This document shows positions 25,402 to 37,200 of a stretch of 64,000 nucleotides of DNA, in pieces. Source of the DNA: Cymbidium sinense (taxonomy: Eukaryota; Streptophyta; Magnoliopsida; Asparagales; Orchidaceae); NCBI GenBank assembly GCA_021442155.1, contig CM038221.1:30967906-31031905 (forward strand). Direction: 5' to 3'. Positions within the stretch are counted from its first letter, which is position 1; every line of letters starts with the position of its first letter. The position numbers and the translations under genes were made by a program. The notes under the pieces are model-generated. The model ran no database searches and was not told the DNA's origin. It saw only the letters and a list, made by a program, of their open reading frames with translations.

Positions 25402-27265
25402 AACAACAACAACAACAACAACAAGCCTTAATCCCACTAAGTGGGGTCGGCTACATGAATCCTTCGTCTCCATTGTGTCCTATTATGTGTCAAATTCTCA
25501 TTTAATTCAAGTATACTAAGATCATTTTTATACATCTTAACCAAGTCTTTCTAGTCTACTCTACCTTTCTTAACATAAGGCAAATCTAATGCATCTACTC
25601 TCCTAATCGTCATCGGTACGCTTTATGTGGCCAAACCATCTAAGGCGACACTCTCTAATCTTATCTACCACTAGAGCTACTCCAACTTTTTCCCGAACCT
25701 ACTCATTTTGCATTCCATCTCTAAGAGTAAAGCCACTCATCCACCTGAGCATCCTCATCTCTGTAAAACTTAACTTAGTGCTTCTCTTTTTTATTAGCCA
25801 ACATTCGCACATAAGTCATTGTAGGTCTTACCACCATCTTATAAAATTTTCCCTTAAGTTTAAGTGGAACTTTTCTATCACATAGTAGGCCGATGCATTC
25901 CTCCACGCCAACCATCCAACTTGAATTCTACTAATAACATCTCCATCTATTTCACCATCATTTTGAACAATAGAGCCTAAATATATGAATCACTCTTATT
26001 AATGACTTGATCACCTAAAGTCACAACACTATCACTAAAACTTCTACAACTAAAATTATACTCCATATATTCGCTTTAGATCTACTTAAACAACCTTTTG
26101 ACTAAAGTTGACCTCCATAATTCAAGTTTCATGGACTCCCTCTCGTCTTATCAACAAGAAGAATATCATCGAAAAGCATAAACCAAGGTGCATCTTCTTG
26201 TAAATGCCTCGTAAGAACATCCATAACTAAAGTAGAAAAGATAAGGGCTTAATGTTGATCCTTGATATAATCCAACTGAAATAGGAAAATATTTTGTCAA
26301 TCCTCCTTGTGTTTGGACACAAGTAATAGCTTTAGTATACATATCCTTAATGACTTGAATATAACCAATATTAACTCCTTTTACGTTTTAGAACTCTCCA
26401 AAGAACATCTCTTGAGACTTTATCATAAGCTTTCTAAATCAATAAATATCATATGTAGATCCTTCTTACTTTCTATGCTTCTCCATCAAACCTCTTAACA
26501 AATGTATAACATCCATAGTAGATCTACCTAGAAACCAAACGATTGTGAGAAATTTTGTATCACATCATAACCTATGCTCAATTACTCTCTCCCATAATTT
26601 TAATGTATGGTAACTTAATTCCTTTATAATTTGCACACTCTTGTGCATCATCTTTATTCTTAAATATAGGAAATAAACTCTTTCTCCACTCATCTGACAA
26701 CTTTTTAGTCTTTAAAATAACATTAAAAAAATTTGTAAGCTAAGAAATTCCTTGATCTCCTAAACATTTCCACATCTATTGAATATTATTATTCCTATTG
26801 CTTTTCACATTTCATTTTCTTTAAAGCTTCACTAACTTCAGATTTACTATCTGACGATAAAATGACATTCTCTATTTTTGTTTAGGTATTAAGGTTGCTA
26901 AAATCAATCGTACTTTCAGATCCTTCATTGAAAAGTTTATCAAAATACCTCATCCACCTATTTTCAATATCTTTTCTAAGAAAAGTGCTTTATTATTTTA
27001 CATCCTTAATAACCCCTATCTTTACTTCTCTATCTCTTTGGTTGGCTAACTTATGCATACATCTTTCATCTTCTTTGGTATCTAATCTATTGTATAAATC
27101 ACTAAAAGCTAAATTTTTTGCATGATATATTGCTTTCTTAGAATCTCTACAAGCCACTTTATATCTTTCCCAATTCTCCGAGTTTTTACATCTAAACCAA
27201 GTTTTATAACAATGCTTCTTATTTCTTATCTTTTCTTGCACACTCTGACTCCACCACCAAGTTTT
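25402..27265 (-). mobile_element. 5'-truncated RTE-type LINE, nested and decayed
   Basis: It runs on the minus strand. The plus strand begins with about seven AAC units, which is the (TTG)n tail typical of plant RTE LINEs, next to the characteristic end AAGCCTTAATCCCACTAAGT and GGGGTCGGCTACATGAATCC. Reading leftward on the minus strand from 27265: WWWSQSVQEKIRNKKHCY, WERYKVACRDSKKAIYHAKN, then reverse transcriptase with PWFMLF-DDILLVDKTR, where related RTEs read FADDI. The alanine of the catalytic FADD box is missing and many frameshifts occur, so the copy is dead. The endonuclease and 5' part are missing. A target duplication was not found. Confidence 0.85.
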
Positions 27266-27656
27266 AAGACAGAAAGAATTTCAAATCCGACTAAGCATGG
27301 ATAAACCATTCCCCCAGCGGAACCCATCATCAAAATAGATAAATCAATTCCTCCAGCAAACCCAATCAAGCACGAAGCTAGGGTTGGAGGAAACTCAAAT
27401 CTACAATGACATAAATAAAAGAGATCTTCAACAAAGCTAATAAAGTAAAGAGTAGATGGTATAAGAACTCTTATCTATCTAACAAGTTGATTCTGACAAA
27501 TCGGTCAATTCCATCATTTAGCATGTCTTGAATAAGGTAGCATACTAATGACAAATCCTAGCTCAAAAAGTATTGATCTGATCCAAGTTTGTGCCAACCC
27601 AAAGGGTCAACTAGTTTTCAACAAACATGACTCGCTCTATGCGTGAATCATATTTG
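27266..27656 (+). other. End of the internal region before the polypurine tract
   Basis: Non-coding. It contains a local repeat, CCAGCGGAACCCATCATCAA and CCAGCAAACCCAATCAAGCA, about 50 bp apart near 27315 and 27354. No gene is seen. Confidence 0.45.
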
Positions 27657-27668
27657 TTGGGGGGCATT
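27657..27668 (+). other. Polypurine tract
   Basis: TTGGGGGGCATT lies directly before the 3' LTR start TGTTGACC. The G run is where plus-strand DNA synthesis would be primed. The minus-strand element has a comparable ATTGGGTGCCCTT before its own TGTTGACC. Confidence 0.7.
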
Positions 27669-28456
27669 TGTTGACCTCCATATATGTGTCATAAGTCGAG
27701 TCAAGCCCACAAGTTGAATTCGACGGACTTCGGAAGTGACAATGCGTAAATAGAAGCCCAAATGCATTGTACATCACCAAAAATAGTTGAATTGACCTTT
27801 GACCAATGAACGGACTTCATCACCACATTCAGAACGTCAAAATTGACCAGAATATAAATATTGCATAATCTAACGATCAACCGATCAAGCGTCGAATATC
27901 AATCCGACGCCTATCGAAGTCGGCTGTATGTCCGACATTTATTCATAATATTGATCATATCATTAACTTTGAAACATTAAAAAATATTAAATGAGACTGT
28001 CCACACTTAATTCGGATAAGTCTATATAAATTTCGAATGATCAGAAGTGACAGCATACAAATCGAGGTTGAAATATACTAGACATCACCAAAATCGACCC
28101 AAATGACTTCTAATTTATGAATGGAGTTCGCCATCGCGTCAGAACACTGAAACTGGTCAAAATATAAATATTAACATAACCAATCCGTCGAGTCGCCAAC
28201 GCCACACGAGTATCAAGGTCGAGGCATCGACAAACCAAAATAATCTCCGTTAAATTGATGATTATGTTGTTAGCTTTAAAACATTAAAATCTATCAAGTA
28301 AGACTATTCAAACTCAATTTGGACAAGTCTACATGAAAATCGAGTGGTCAAGAGCGACGACGCATATTTTGAGCTGAAATTGACTCAATTTAATCTTGGC
28401 CAAACGGCCCGATCGCGAAATGGGTCTTGAATTCGTTAAACGTAACAACTTTAGAT

Positions 28457-28458
<2 letters not shown>

Positions 28459-28494
<36 letters not shown>
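28459..28494. repeat. (AT)n microsatellite in the 3' LTR
   Basis: A pure AT run at the place matching the TA run near 17700 in the 5' LTR. It is followed here by about 60 bases that the 5' LTR lacks. Confidence 0.9.
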
Positions 28495-28498
<4 letters not shown>

Positions 28499-28905
28499 TA
28501 ATCGAGTCGGCATAAAAATTCAATTTAAAGTTGATTAATCAGTTCACAAATCTATTTAAAATCCTTATTATAATCCTAATGCCCTAAATCACTCTAATAA
28601 ACCCCGCCTGCCCTAGTCCTCAATCGCATGACCGATTCTCCTTTACACGAATGACCCAAACCCTTAGCTTTCCCATCTTCACGCATGCTCCACGGCTCAA
28701 ATTGCTCGTCCGTCTCTTTTGTGCGCACGAGCTCCCCCATTTGCATGCTCAGATCTCCCTCTTCCATGCAACCGTTCGTGCACCTCCTTGATCCAAATCA
28801 CAAGGAATGGCTACCAGGGCTCCTTAAGGAAGAACCACAAGCAAGGAGGCCAAATTTTTCCCACTTTTCTCCTTCTCACTCCAATCCGAAAAAAAGAAGA
28901 AGTAC

Positions 28906-30124
28906 ACGGAGTTAACAAAAGGTACTGCTGACAGTTATCACCAATCATGGTGGAAAAGGCATGGAGTAGTCCTTGATGGAGAGATTTGTGCTCTTTTCTT
29001 TAAGCATGGAAATTATGATCTTGCTGCGAAGTCATATGAAAAGGTCTATGCTCTTTATGCTGGAGAATGATGGCAAGGCTTGTTGGCTGAGGTTCTTCCT
29101 AATCTAGCGGAATGCTAGAAAATCCTAAATGATCAGGCCGGATACCTCTCATCATGTGTTCGGCTATTGTCACTGAATAATGGTTTATTTTCAATCAAGG
29201 AAAGGCACGATTTTCAGTCCGAGGTTGATCGGTTGGCTCATGATGAGATGAAACATCCAGTGCCTCTAGATGTTTCATCATTAATCACATTTTCTGGAAA
29301 TCTGGGTCCACCAAAGCTATGTGATGGTGACCCTGGTACATTGTCAGTAACTGTCAGGAGTGGCTTTCCTGATGATATTGCTCTTAAGTCTCTCAGCTTG
29401 GTGTTAAGTTCACATTTAGTACTAATGAAGGGGTGAAGGATATAAAAAGTTTAGATGTGTCTGTACTAAACCTGGTCGTAATCTCATTATGCTTGAATTA
29501 CCACCTCAAAAGCCAGGGTCCTATGCATTAAGTGTTCTTATAGGGCAGATTGGGCAATTGCGATTCAGATCGCATAACTTTTCTAAAGGTGGACCTCCAG
29601 ATAGTGATGATTTTATGAGTTCTGAAAAGCCAACCAAGCCTGTATTGAAGGTGCACATGCCAAGACCTTTAGTTGATATTACTGCAGCTGCATCATCTGC
29701 TTTGTTAATAAATGAAGTTCAATGGGTTGGACTAATTGTAAGTCCAATGAACTACTCCCTTAAAGGTGCTATCTTGCATATAAATAGTGGTCCTGGATTG
29801 GTGCTTGAGGAATCTCATATGATGGAGCTCTATAAAAAAAACAACGGATCACATCGTTAGTTGCAGTGGCTTGAATATTGTCAAACAGGATGCTTGTTCA
29901 AGTGAAGAATGTTCGATGTTGTCGCTAGAAAATGGCCAACTAGCTTTTCCAGACCGGGCTGGTGATATAGCAACTGTCTTGTGGCTTCCTGTCCGTGTTA
30001 TTGACAACATGTTGACTCGGGGAACATTTTCTGTAAACCCTTCTCGGCATAGTGTTGTAGATAGAAAGAGGATGATTGCTTTGAAGCTACACTTTGGAGC
30101 TTTTAACAACCAAATATTTGAAAG
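28906..30124 (+). pseudogene. TRS130: Captured TRS130 fragment, 3' LTR copy
   Basis: This is the partner of the copy at 18088-19317. The start position reads ACG instead of ATG. In-frame stops are TGA at 29068 (GGA in the other copy) and TAG at 29116 (CAG in the other copy). Two one-base losses lie near 29410 and 29470. The frameshift just before the TAG near 29858 is shared with the other copy, so it predates or accompanied the last transposition. Recognisable blocks include LCDGDPGTLSVTVRSGFPDD, HNFSKGGPPDSDDFMSSEKP and QWVGLIVSPMNYSLKGAIL, with the end at NNQIFERF. It cannot encode an intact product. Confidence 0.85.
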
Positions 30125-32964
30125 GTTTGAGCTAATCTAGGGAGTAAAGTGAGGAAATATAAATATGAAAAATATATATCTGCATTTCTTTCTCAGGTTT
30201 TAGACTCCATTTTATTAGTAGTGGGTGTAAGGCTGTGTCGTAAAAAGACCGTTAATGCAGGTGTACCAGAAAGCCAAAAAGTTAGATCTATGCGACGGCA
30301 GATCTTGTAATAAATCAAAATTTTAAAATTATAGACTTAAACAAAAAATGAGAAAAGAAATGAATATATATATTGCATTGTATTCTCTTTACGAGTTTAA
30401 GCATGCGCATGGGGTGTGGGGGTGTGAGAAAAGATTGTGTGTACGAAGACACCATTCACCATTTAGCATACCGAGAAAACCAAAATACTCTGTAGCCCTA
30501 CGTGGGGATGACGGAGTATAAATTATGCGATTTTGACTAAATTTGAGACTTAAGCAAACTTAAATTAAAAGTATTTATACTTAAATCAAATAAAAAATGC
30601 ATAATAAATATGAAGGTAGACATTAAATTAAAGAAAAAATAAATAGAGAATACATAAAGGGAAACTAAAAAAAAAAGAGAAATATAATAATGAAGTAAAA
30701 TACTTACTTTAAACGCATAAGCAAATTCCCTTCCTTTCTTCAAAATCTTTAAAGATTATGGAGTATTTTTCAAACAAATGATATGAAAGGTAACTCCCCC
30801 TCTTAGCCTTATTTATAGGAAAAGAAAGCCACCTTTATGGGACCCACTTATAATTAAACTAACAACATATGTAAAACATATCATAACAATTTTGTTCCAT
30901 GTTTGTTATCAAAACAAATGCAAGTAAAGCTTAAGGAAGTTAATATTAAACTCATAACATACTTGTAATAAATTTGAAGTTTAATTTTCAAATGAATAGG
31001 GAATTTAATATGAAGTTAAAAAATGAATTTAAATTGGATATAACAACTCTTATTATAGAAAATGTAAAAAGTCGTTAAATGATAAAATTAGAGAGGCTTG
31101 AAGCTTTCTTTTGAGTGAACTTCGATATATAAACTTTATATGAATACTGTTGCAGTGTGCCACTATATCTTATAAGCTTTCCAAACATTCCAAAATACAT
31201 GCAAATGCTTGAATGAAAATAATTTTATTACACATATATAAAATGAATATATTCTTATTCAAAGCTTGTGTAAACTTTCAAATAAATGCCACCGGATCTG
31301 TAATCCTTTGTATAAGTAGACAGAATGTGACATTAAATTAAATGCTGCACGAATAAAGAACTTTCTTCAATCCAAAAATAAAAAAAATTTCATTATAATT
31401 ATGATTTTTAATGTTAGTGATTTCATTAATTAGATGAAATTATCCTATAAATACTGCCGTGAGGTAAAGATTTAGAGTGTAAATTTTAATATTTGAAAAG
31501 AAATTTAGAAATTAATTCAATTAAATATTAATCGAAAAAATCTATTAAGATATTTGATTAATTTATAATCTTCTTAGGATCTGTAATTACAAGCCACTAA
31601 ACTAAATCTTTAAATAAAGGAGCTTTCTTTCAATACGAAAATTAAAGAATTTCATTCTAAATTATGATTTTCAAAATCAATGAAATCACTAAGTAGGTGA
31701 AATAATCTAAGCTATAAAAACCTGCATGTGCTCATAGAAATTTAAAGTGCAAATTTAAATATCTAGAAATTTAAATTAATTAAATATTAATCGAAAAATC
31801 TAATAAGATATTAGATCGATTCTATTTACAACGCCTTGAATTTGTAACACATAAAGAAAATAAAGTGTTAATTAAGGCATTCATTCTTAAATATACCTGC
31901 ATGGTCACTATCTTTGAATGCTTAAATTCAAGTGTTTGAGGATCTTTGCGCTACGGTTTAGTCCTAAGATTGGGTCCGGGTTAACAAAACCTAAAAATCT
32001 ATTATAAAAATTTTAGGTCAGTAAAATATCTAAGAAACTAATTCTGTCACGTCACAGTAAATCTAATCCCATATTAGCAGTTGAATAGAGTTGACAGGAT
32101 CTAAAGCTCTTAAACATATTCAAATTAATCAAATTAACTCAAATTAAATATCAATCTCTAAAAAACTACTCAAATAAAATATAATCATTAAAAGATTAAA
32201 AAAAACTCAATCTACCCACCTTTTGTAATTGTTTGTCGGAGGTGATAAATTAAGAAAACTCTAGCTCACAAAAGGAGTCAATGTCAAATCAAGCGCTCTA
32301 CTATATTCACTCTCAATCAATCTCTTGCCGGTGATGTTGCGTGTGTTTGATTGGTGCGCCATGCTCCAAATGATCTGATCGAGTCCTCGATTGAGTGGTT
32401 TTTGGCAAGTAAGGCTCCATTATATTACAATCACGGCGTAGCTTTGCTTTATCCCTTTGAGTTGAATCATAGGGATACTGACAAGACAAATAATCATTTA
32501 GATATACTTTAGCATGTCTTGGACACTACCACCTAGTCTAGAATTTGGGATATAACCCATGTGTTCGATAAAATCTTTTATTCTTGGGACTCCTCCTCCA
32601 CTAAGGACCAGGATGCGATGGCCGGTGTGACATGGATCATTCTCAACCATCCTCGGTTTATCTTTGAAATGATGGATTTCATAATCTTAAATCTAAAATT
32701 CCATATGCTGCTACTATATGCTACGCATTAAGTGACCTAACGACTAGCCTTAATCAAAAGTTCTCTCATTGCATTGAGAGAGAAAATTAACTATAGGGCT
32801 TTTAAACTACCATATCTAAAGTTCTCACCAAATGAGGACGAAATCTATAGGTAGTGTCTTATCTACTATTTCATCTGCCTTATGAAAATTATACTAACAC
32901 TTAAATCATACTCTCTTCAATTTATATTTGTCGAGAGGTCGATGGTGAATTTTTGGAACCCATA

Positions 32965-32969
32965 ATATT
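32965..32969. repeat. Right target site duplication ATATT
   Basis: Directly follows the 3' LTR end and matches 16997-17001. Confidence 0.85.
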
Positions 32970-33130
32970 TAAATTAAATAAAATTTTGTTATTTATAAAT
33001 TAAAAATATTATTATAGATTGATAAATAGTAATCATTCCATTAATATATTTGCAAAATTAACACAATAATAATTATCATAATATTATGAGTAATTTCAAA
33101 TATAAAGTTCAAAAATTTATAAAGAGAAAA

Positions 33131-33138
33131 TGATGATG

Positions 33139-33196
<58 letters not shown>
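33131..33196. repeat. (GAT)n(ATA)n microsatellite
   Basis: Three GAT units followed by about 19 ATA units. Confidence 0.95.
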
Positions 33197-33445
33197 GTGT
33201 AAAATGTTTCAACAAGAATTTATAAAAACTACTAGAATTTATAAATAATAAGTGCTAATATAAAAAATTTCTGTTTGAGTAGAATATTTACAATTTAAGT
33301 TTTTTATAATACTAGAATTTATAATTAATTATCACATTAATAAAAATTAATAGAATTAAAATTTTAGCAAAAGTAAATAATCTTATAATTCACTTCAAAA
33401 AATTATCACATAACATTTGTAATTACAAAGAAATAAATTGTGGGC

Positions 33446-33448
<3 letters not shown>

Positions 33449-33480
<32 letters not shown>
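33449..33480. repeat. (GA)16 microsatellite
   Basis: A pure GA run upstream of the GDPD-like gene. Confidence 0.95.
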
Positions 33481-33484
<4 letters not shown>

Positions 33485-34070
33485 ATAGGAAAAAGAGGGT
33501 CCGTAAATATTAATTGCATTTTACGTCGGCCCTTTTTGCGTTTTCTTGAAAACGCCTTTATTATTTCCGTTTTCATACATTATTTAAATTCATTTATATA
33601 TATGTTTAAGAAGGCGCACCTTCTTATAATTTAGCCCAAAACTAAATTTTTGCAAACAGTTTCAAATCTATGGTGATATACGAAGAGAAGGAGAGATTTC
33701 AGCTCGACCGTTAAGATGACAAAAGGAGAAATTTACAAACATAGCATATAATTTTTATAAATTTACATATTTAACATCTAAGATTTAATATATATAAATA
33801 TAACATCTTTTTATAGATAAAAAATTATATTTTATTTTAAAAAATAATAATAATGAAGCTGATATTTTTATAAATATGATTATTTAGATATTCATATGCA
33901 AATATATAAAAATTGAGTGCTATGTATGTAAATACCCTCCATACCCAACATTCTTTTCATTTTTTTTTCCGTTTCTCTAAATAGCGGTCATCTCATCTCA
34001 CCCTCCAGTCATCTTTGCAGAATCCTGATCGCCAGCCCCATAAAAAGCAGCCAAACAACTTCCTCTTGAG

Positions 34071-34200
34071 GTAAATTTATTAATTTATTTAATTTTCATC
34101 TTTACAATAGTTAAAATTTGTTTGTTTTATCGTTAAATTTAAACTTTATTTTCACGATTCGGTTTATTATACCTCATTTGATCTCCATATATCCTAGCAG
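34071..34200 (+). other. Likely 5' UTR intron of the GDPD-like gene
   Basis: A good donor (CTTGAG then GTAAAT) at 34071 and an acceptor (TATCCTAGCAG) ending at 34200 frame a T-rich stretch of 130 bases. Removing it drops an in-frame upstream ATG at 34118 and leaves the ATG at 34256 as the first in that frame. Inferred from splice signals only. Confidence 0.55.
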
Positions 34201-34255
34201 AAGAATTCATGGGAAGCGCTGTGATCTTCTTTTGAATCACAGGCGTGATCATTCG

Positions 34256-37200
34256 ATGAAGAACATGTCGCCATTACTGCTTTTTCTTCTCATATTTCTT
34301 CATGGAACATCAGCTGCAGAACCTGTTGCTCCCGCCGCTGCTCCTGCAAATCCTCCAGATCCTCTTCCAAAGTGGCAGACTTCAAGCGGTATGATTGGAT
34401 TTACCTTTCAGTTTTTTTTTTTTTTTGGATTTACCTTTCAGATTATTGATCAATCCATTTACCATCTTCTTCCTTTAAAATATGTAAGACTAGTTCTTTC
34501 CATCTACCGATCAATCCATTTATAATTGATAAAGATTTTGAAAGTTATTATAATGACTCGGCTTGCCTACATCAAACACAGTCAACTTTTCAAAAAAAAA
34601 ACACTTTTGATAGCATATTTGATTTATTTAAGGACCGTTGGGGACGTTTTTGTTTTGTATTTTATATTATATATTTTATTTTATTTATATTTTAATTTGA
34701 AATAAATTTTTTGTAATATGTGTTTTTAAAAAAAATACCAAAAATCCAAAAATTTATTTTAAGTATTTTTAAAATGATGTGATTTATTTTTAAAAATAAA
34801 GAATACAAAACTCAAAAAAATATACTTAATAAATATTTTATAAAATAATATATAAATAAAAAAATACAAAATAAAATTGACCCCAAATAAATTCTAAGAG
34901 TTATTTGATTTATTGACATCTCAATGTTGTGTCAGATTATTATAAGATATCAGCTGTTCAATTTATTAACATATCTAAATAACAAATTTGTAAATGGTAA
35001 TTATATTTTAATTCAAAAAACATCTAGACGTCGGTCAAAATTAGATGCCATAAGAAGCTTTCCTGCAAGCTTTTCCATCCATGTAGAACTTTCTCCTCAA
35101 CCATCAATGGCCTGCAGAAGACGAGGATGAGGATTGAGATCCATCTTTGCTTTATAAATCAAACCAATATAGCCTCTCACAGGCATCAATCTTTCAACTT
35201 TTCAGGATTTCCTCCATCAGTGATTGCCAGAGGTGGATTCTCAGGGATCTTCCCAGAATCAAGCCTGAATGCTTACCAATTTGCTGCGTCGCCCACTTCA
35301 GTGAAGGATTTGGTTCTGTTCTGTGACCTCCAGTTTACTAAAGACAGCATTGGCATCTGCAAGACTGACATTAGACTTGATAACTCAACCAATATAGCGA
35401 GCGTCTTTCCGAAGAGAGGAAGAACTTACAAAGTTAATGGACAGCTCGTTCATGGATGGTTCTCTGTTGACTTCACCGCAGATGAATTGGTTAATAACGT
35501 CACAGGTGTGCATGAATATGCAGACATTATTTTGTTTTAGTTTGAAGTTTTTAGCATATGGCTGTTGATATTGGGAGCTTAATCTTGGATTCATATTTGC
35601 CTTGTTGAAGTGATTCAGAACATATTTTCAAGGCCGAGCGCGTTTGATGGAACCATGACGATTTCAACCATAGACGATGTCCAAACCGTTAATCCTTCTC
35701 GAATATGGTTGAATGTCCAGGTAACAAATCTTGTTTTCTGTTGGGAAATATGTGAAGCCTAACTTAAATACGGAGAAAGAGAAAGAAATATCAGCACACA
35801 AGAATAAGAAGAGTTTTATATAAATTCAGATAATTGATGGCCATGTCTTGTTGCTATTGCTGTAGATTTCGCTTGATTTGATTGTGAAAGTTAGCCTGCT
35901 ACTTTATTTGAACCATACATAACAAATCTTGTTTTCTGCTACTTCATCATGTAGGATTTCCCATCTAAGGTTCAAGAGTCGGCTCCTATGATGTAGCATT
36001 TTTGTCCTATATGCAACTTAGTTTTCATCTTGTGTCTTGTAATACTCTAATACCATTTGCAACAACTTTAGACTCTTAGTTCTTTTCATTTGAAGTTTGC
36101 TTTTAAAGATTTCAAAACTATTTCATTTTTTGCTTTTTGAAAGAGGTTAAATGTTTCTGGATGAAACCAGCAAGCACACTATTCAATAAAAATTCACGCT
36201 CTCAAAAGCAAAACGCACTAAAAAAGCCCTCTCAAACGAAGCCTTAATCATAGATATGTTGTTTGTTTTAACTTAATGCCTTCACGATTTTATCCTATTT
36301 GGTTGAACTTTCTAGGAGGTCACCTATCTTAGGAGTGTTCTTGTAAGATTCCACTTAACTTTAGAGTTTTTAATGAAATTTTAAGTGTTGCTCCAAATGG
36401 TATGTCAGTGTTAAAAGTTTAGCTTCATTCTTCGTAAGGGGTTTCGTATTATCATAATTATTTCATGAGACAAATTAAGCTCCACAACTTGCTCTGTTCT
36501 AGCAAATAATACCATGAATGCTGGTTGTATTAATGTGCTGTCTGGCAATTAAAATTCCGTGGAGCAGCTACATTAGTTGGCATTTTCTTTTCGTTGATCT
36601 ACAGAAGAGCTAAGTTATTAATAAATCCATCATGTCTGATCTTTTCTTTATCCCTTGCAGTACAGCACGTTCTACATTGAACATAAGGTGGACGCAGTGG
36701 AATACGTGAAGTTAGTCTCCCAGGATTTACCTGTGGGTTTTATATCTTCTCCAGAAATTGGCTTCCTGAAGAGCCTTGATTTCAGTGGCATGAAAACCAA
36801 GCCCAGGCTCATTTTCCGTTTTCTTGAGCTGAATACCGTTGAACCGACTACAAACCAGAAATATGGAGATCTTCTTAAGAACCTTGCAAAAATCAAAACT
36901 TTTGCTTCGGGTATCCTTGTTCTTAAAGAGCACATCTGGCCTGTTGGTTCAGATGGATATCTGGAGCCTGCAACCTCTCTTGTTACAGATGCTCATGGCT
37001 TAGGCCTTGAAGTTTACGCTTCAGGATTTGCCAACGATATGCCTGGCAGTTATAACAACAGCTATGATCCCGTCGCAGAGTACTTACAGTTCGTCGACAA
37101 TTCAAAATTCTCTGTAGATGGTGTTCTCACTGACTTTCCTTCCACTGCATCAGAGGCTATTGGTAAGAACCTTCTTCATTCTTAAACAGATAATATAACG

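Larger units (their letters stand above)
17002..32964 (+). mobile_element. Complete non-autonomous Tat/Ogre-type LTR retrotransposon with captured TRS130 fragments
   Basis: The element spans 15,963 bp and is bounded by ATATT duplications. Parts in order: 5' LTR 17002-22321, primer binding site from 22328, internal region, polypurine tract 27657-27668, 3' LTR 27669-32964. Both LTRs start TGTTGA(T/C)C and end CCCACA or CCCATA, the last C having mutated in the 3' copy. The internal region is about 5.3 kb, of which about 1.9 kb is a nested LINE. The only pol remnant seen is a decayed integrase tail, with no reverse transcriptase, so it must have moved using enzymes from another element. The LTRs differ at many sites and by small indels, so the insertion is not recent. 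This region could be mistaken for a tandem gene duplication; the primer site, polypurine tract and duplication rule that out. Confidence 0.9.
27669..32964 (+). repeat. 3' LTR, about 5.30 kb
   Basis: It starts TGTTGACCTCC and ends GGAACCCATA, where the 5' LTR has CCCACA. It is co-linear with 17002-22321 through the CpG-rich repeats, microsatellite, GC-richer block, TRS130 fragment and downstream repeats. In the TRS130 part the two copies agree at roughly 19 of 20 bases by eye; other parts are more diverged and carry many small deletions. Confidence 0.88.
32970..33995. other. Upstream region of the GDPD-like gene with microsatellites
   Basis: AT-rich DNA with a long ATA-type run (33131-33196) and a pure GA run (33449-33480). 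No gene is seen. The GA tract lies about 0.5 kb before the likely transcription start of the next gene, and GA/CT tracts are common in plant promoters; a regulatory role is only a guess. Confidence 0.5.

Noticed and set aside
17750..30140. Tandem duplicated TRS130 genes
   Set aside because: The copies lie inside the two LTRs of one element with a target duplication, primer site and polypurine tract; both are partial and broken.
33440..33634. Open frame starting with Arg-Glu repeats
   Set aside because: The start is translation of the GA microsatellite.
34118..34255. Upstream ATG as start of the GDPD-like protein
   Set aside because: It lies in a probable 5' UTR intron (34071-34200), and the extra residues would hide the signal peptide that begins at 34256.
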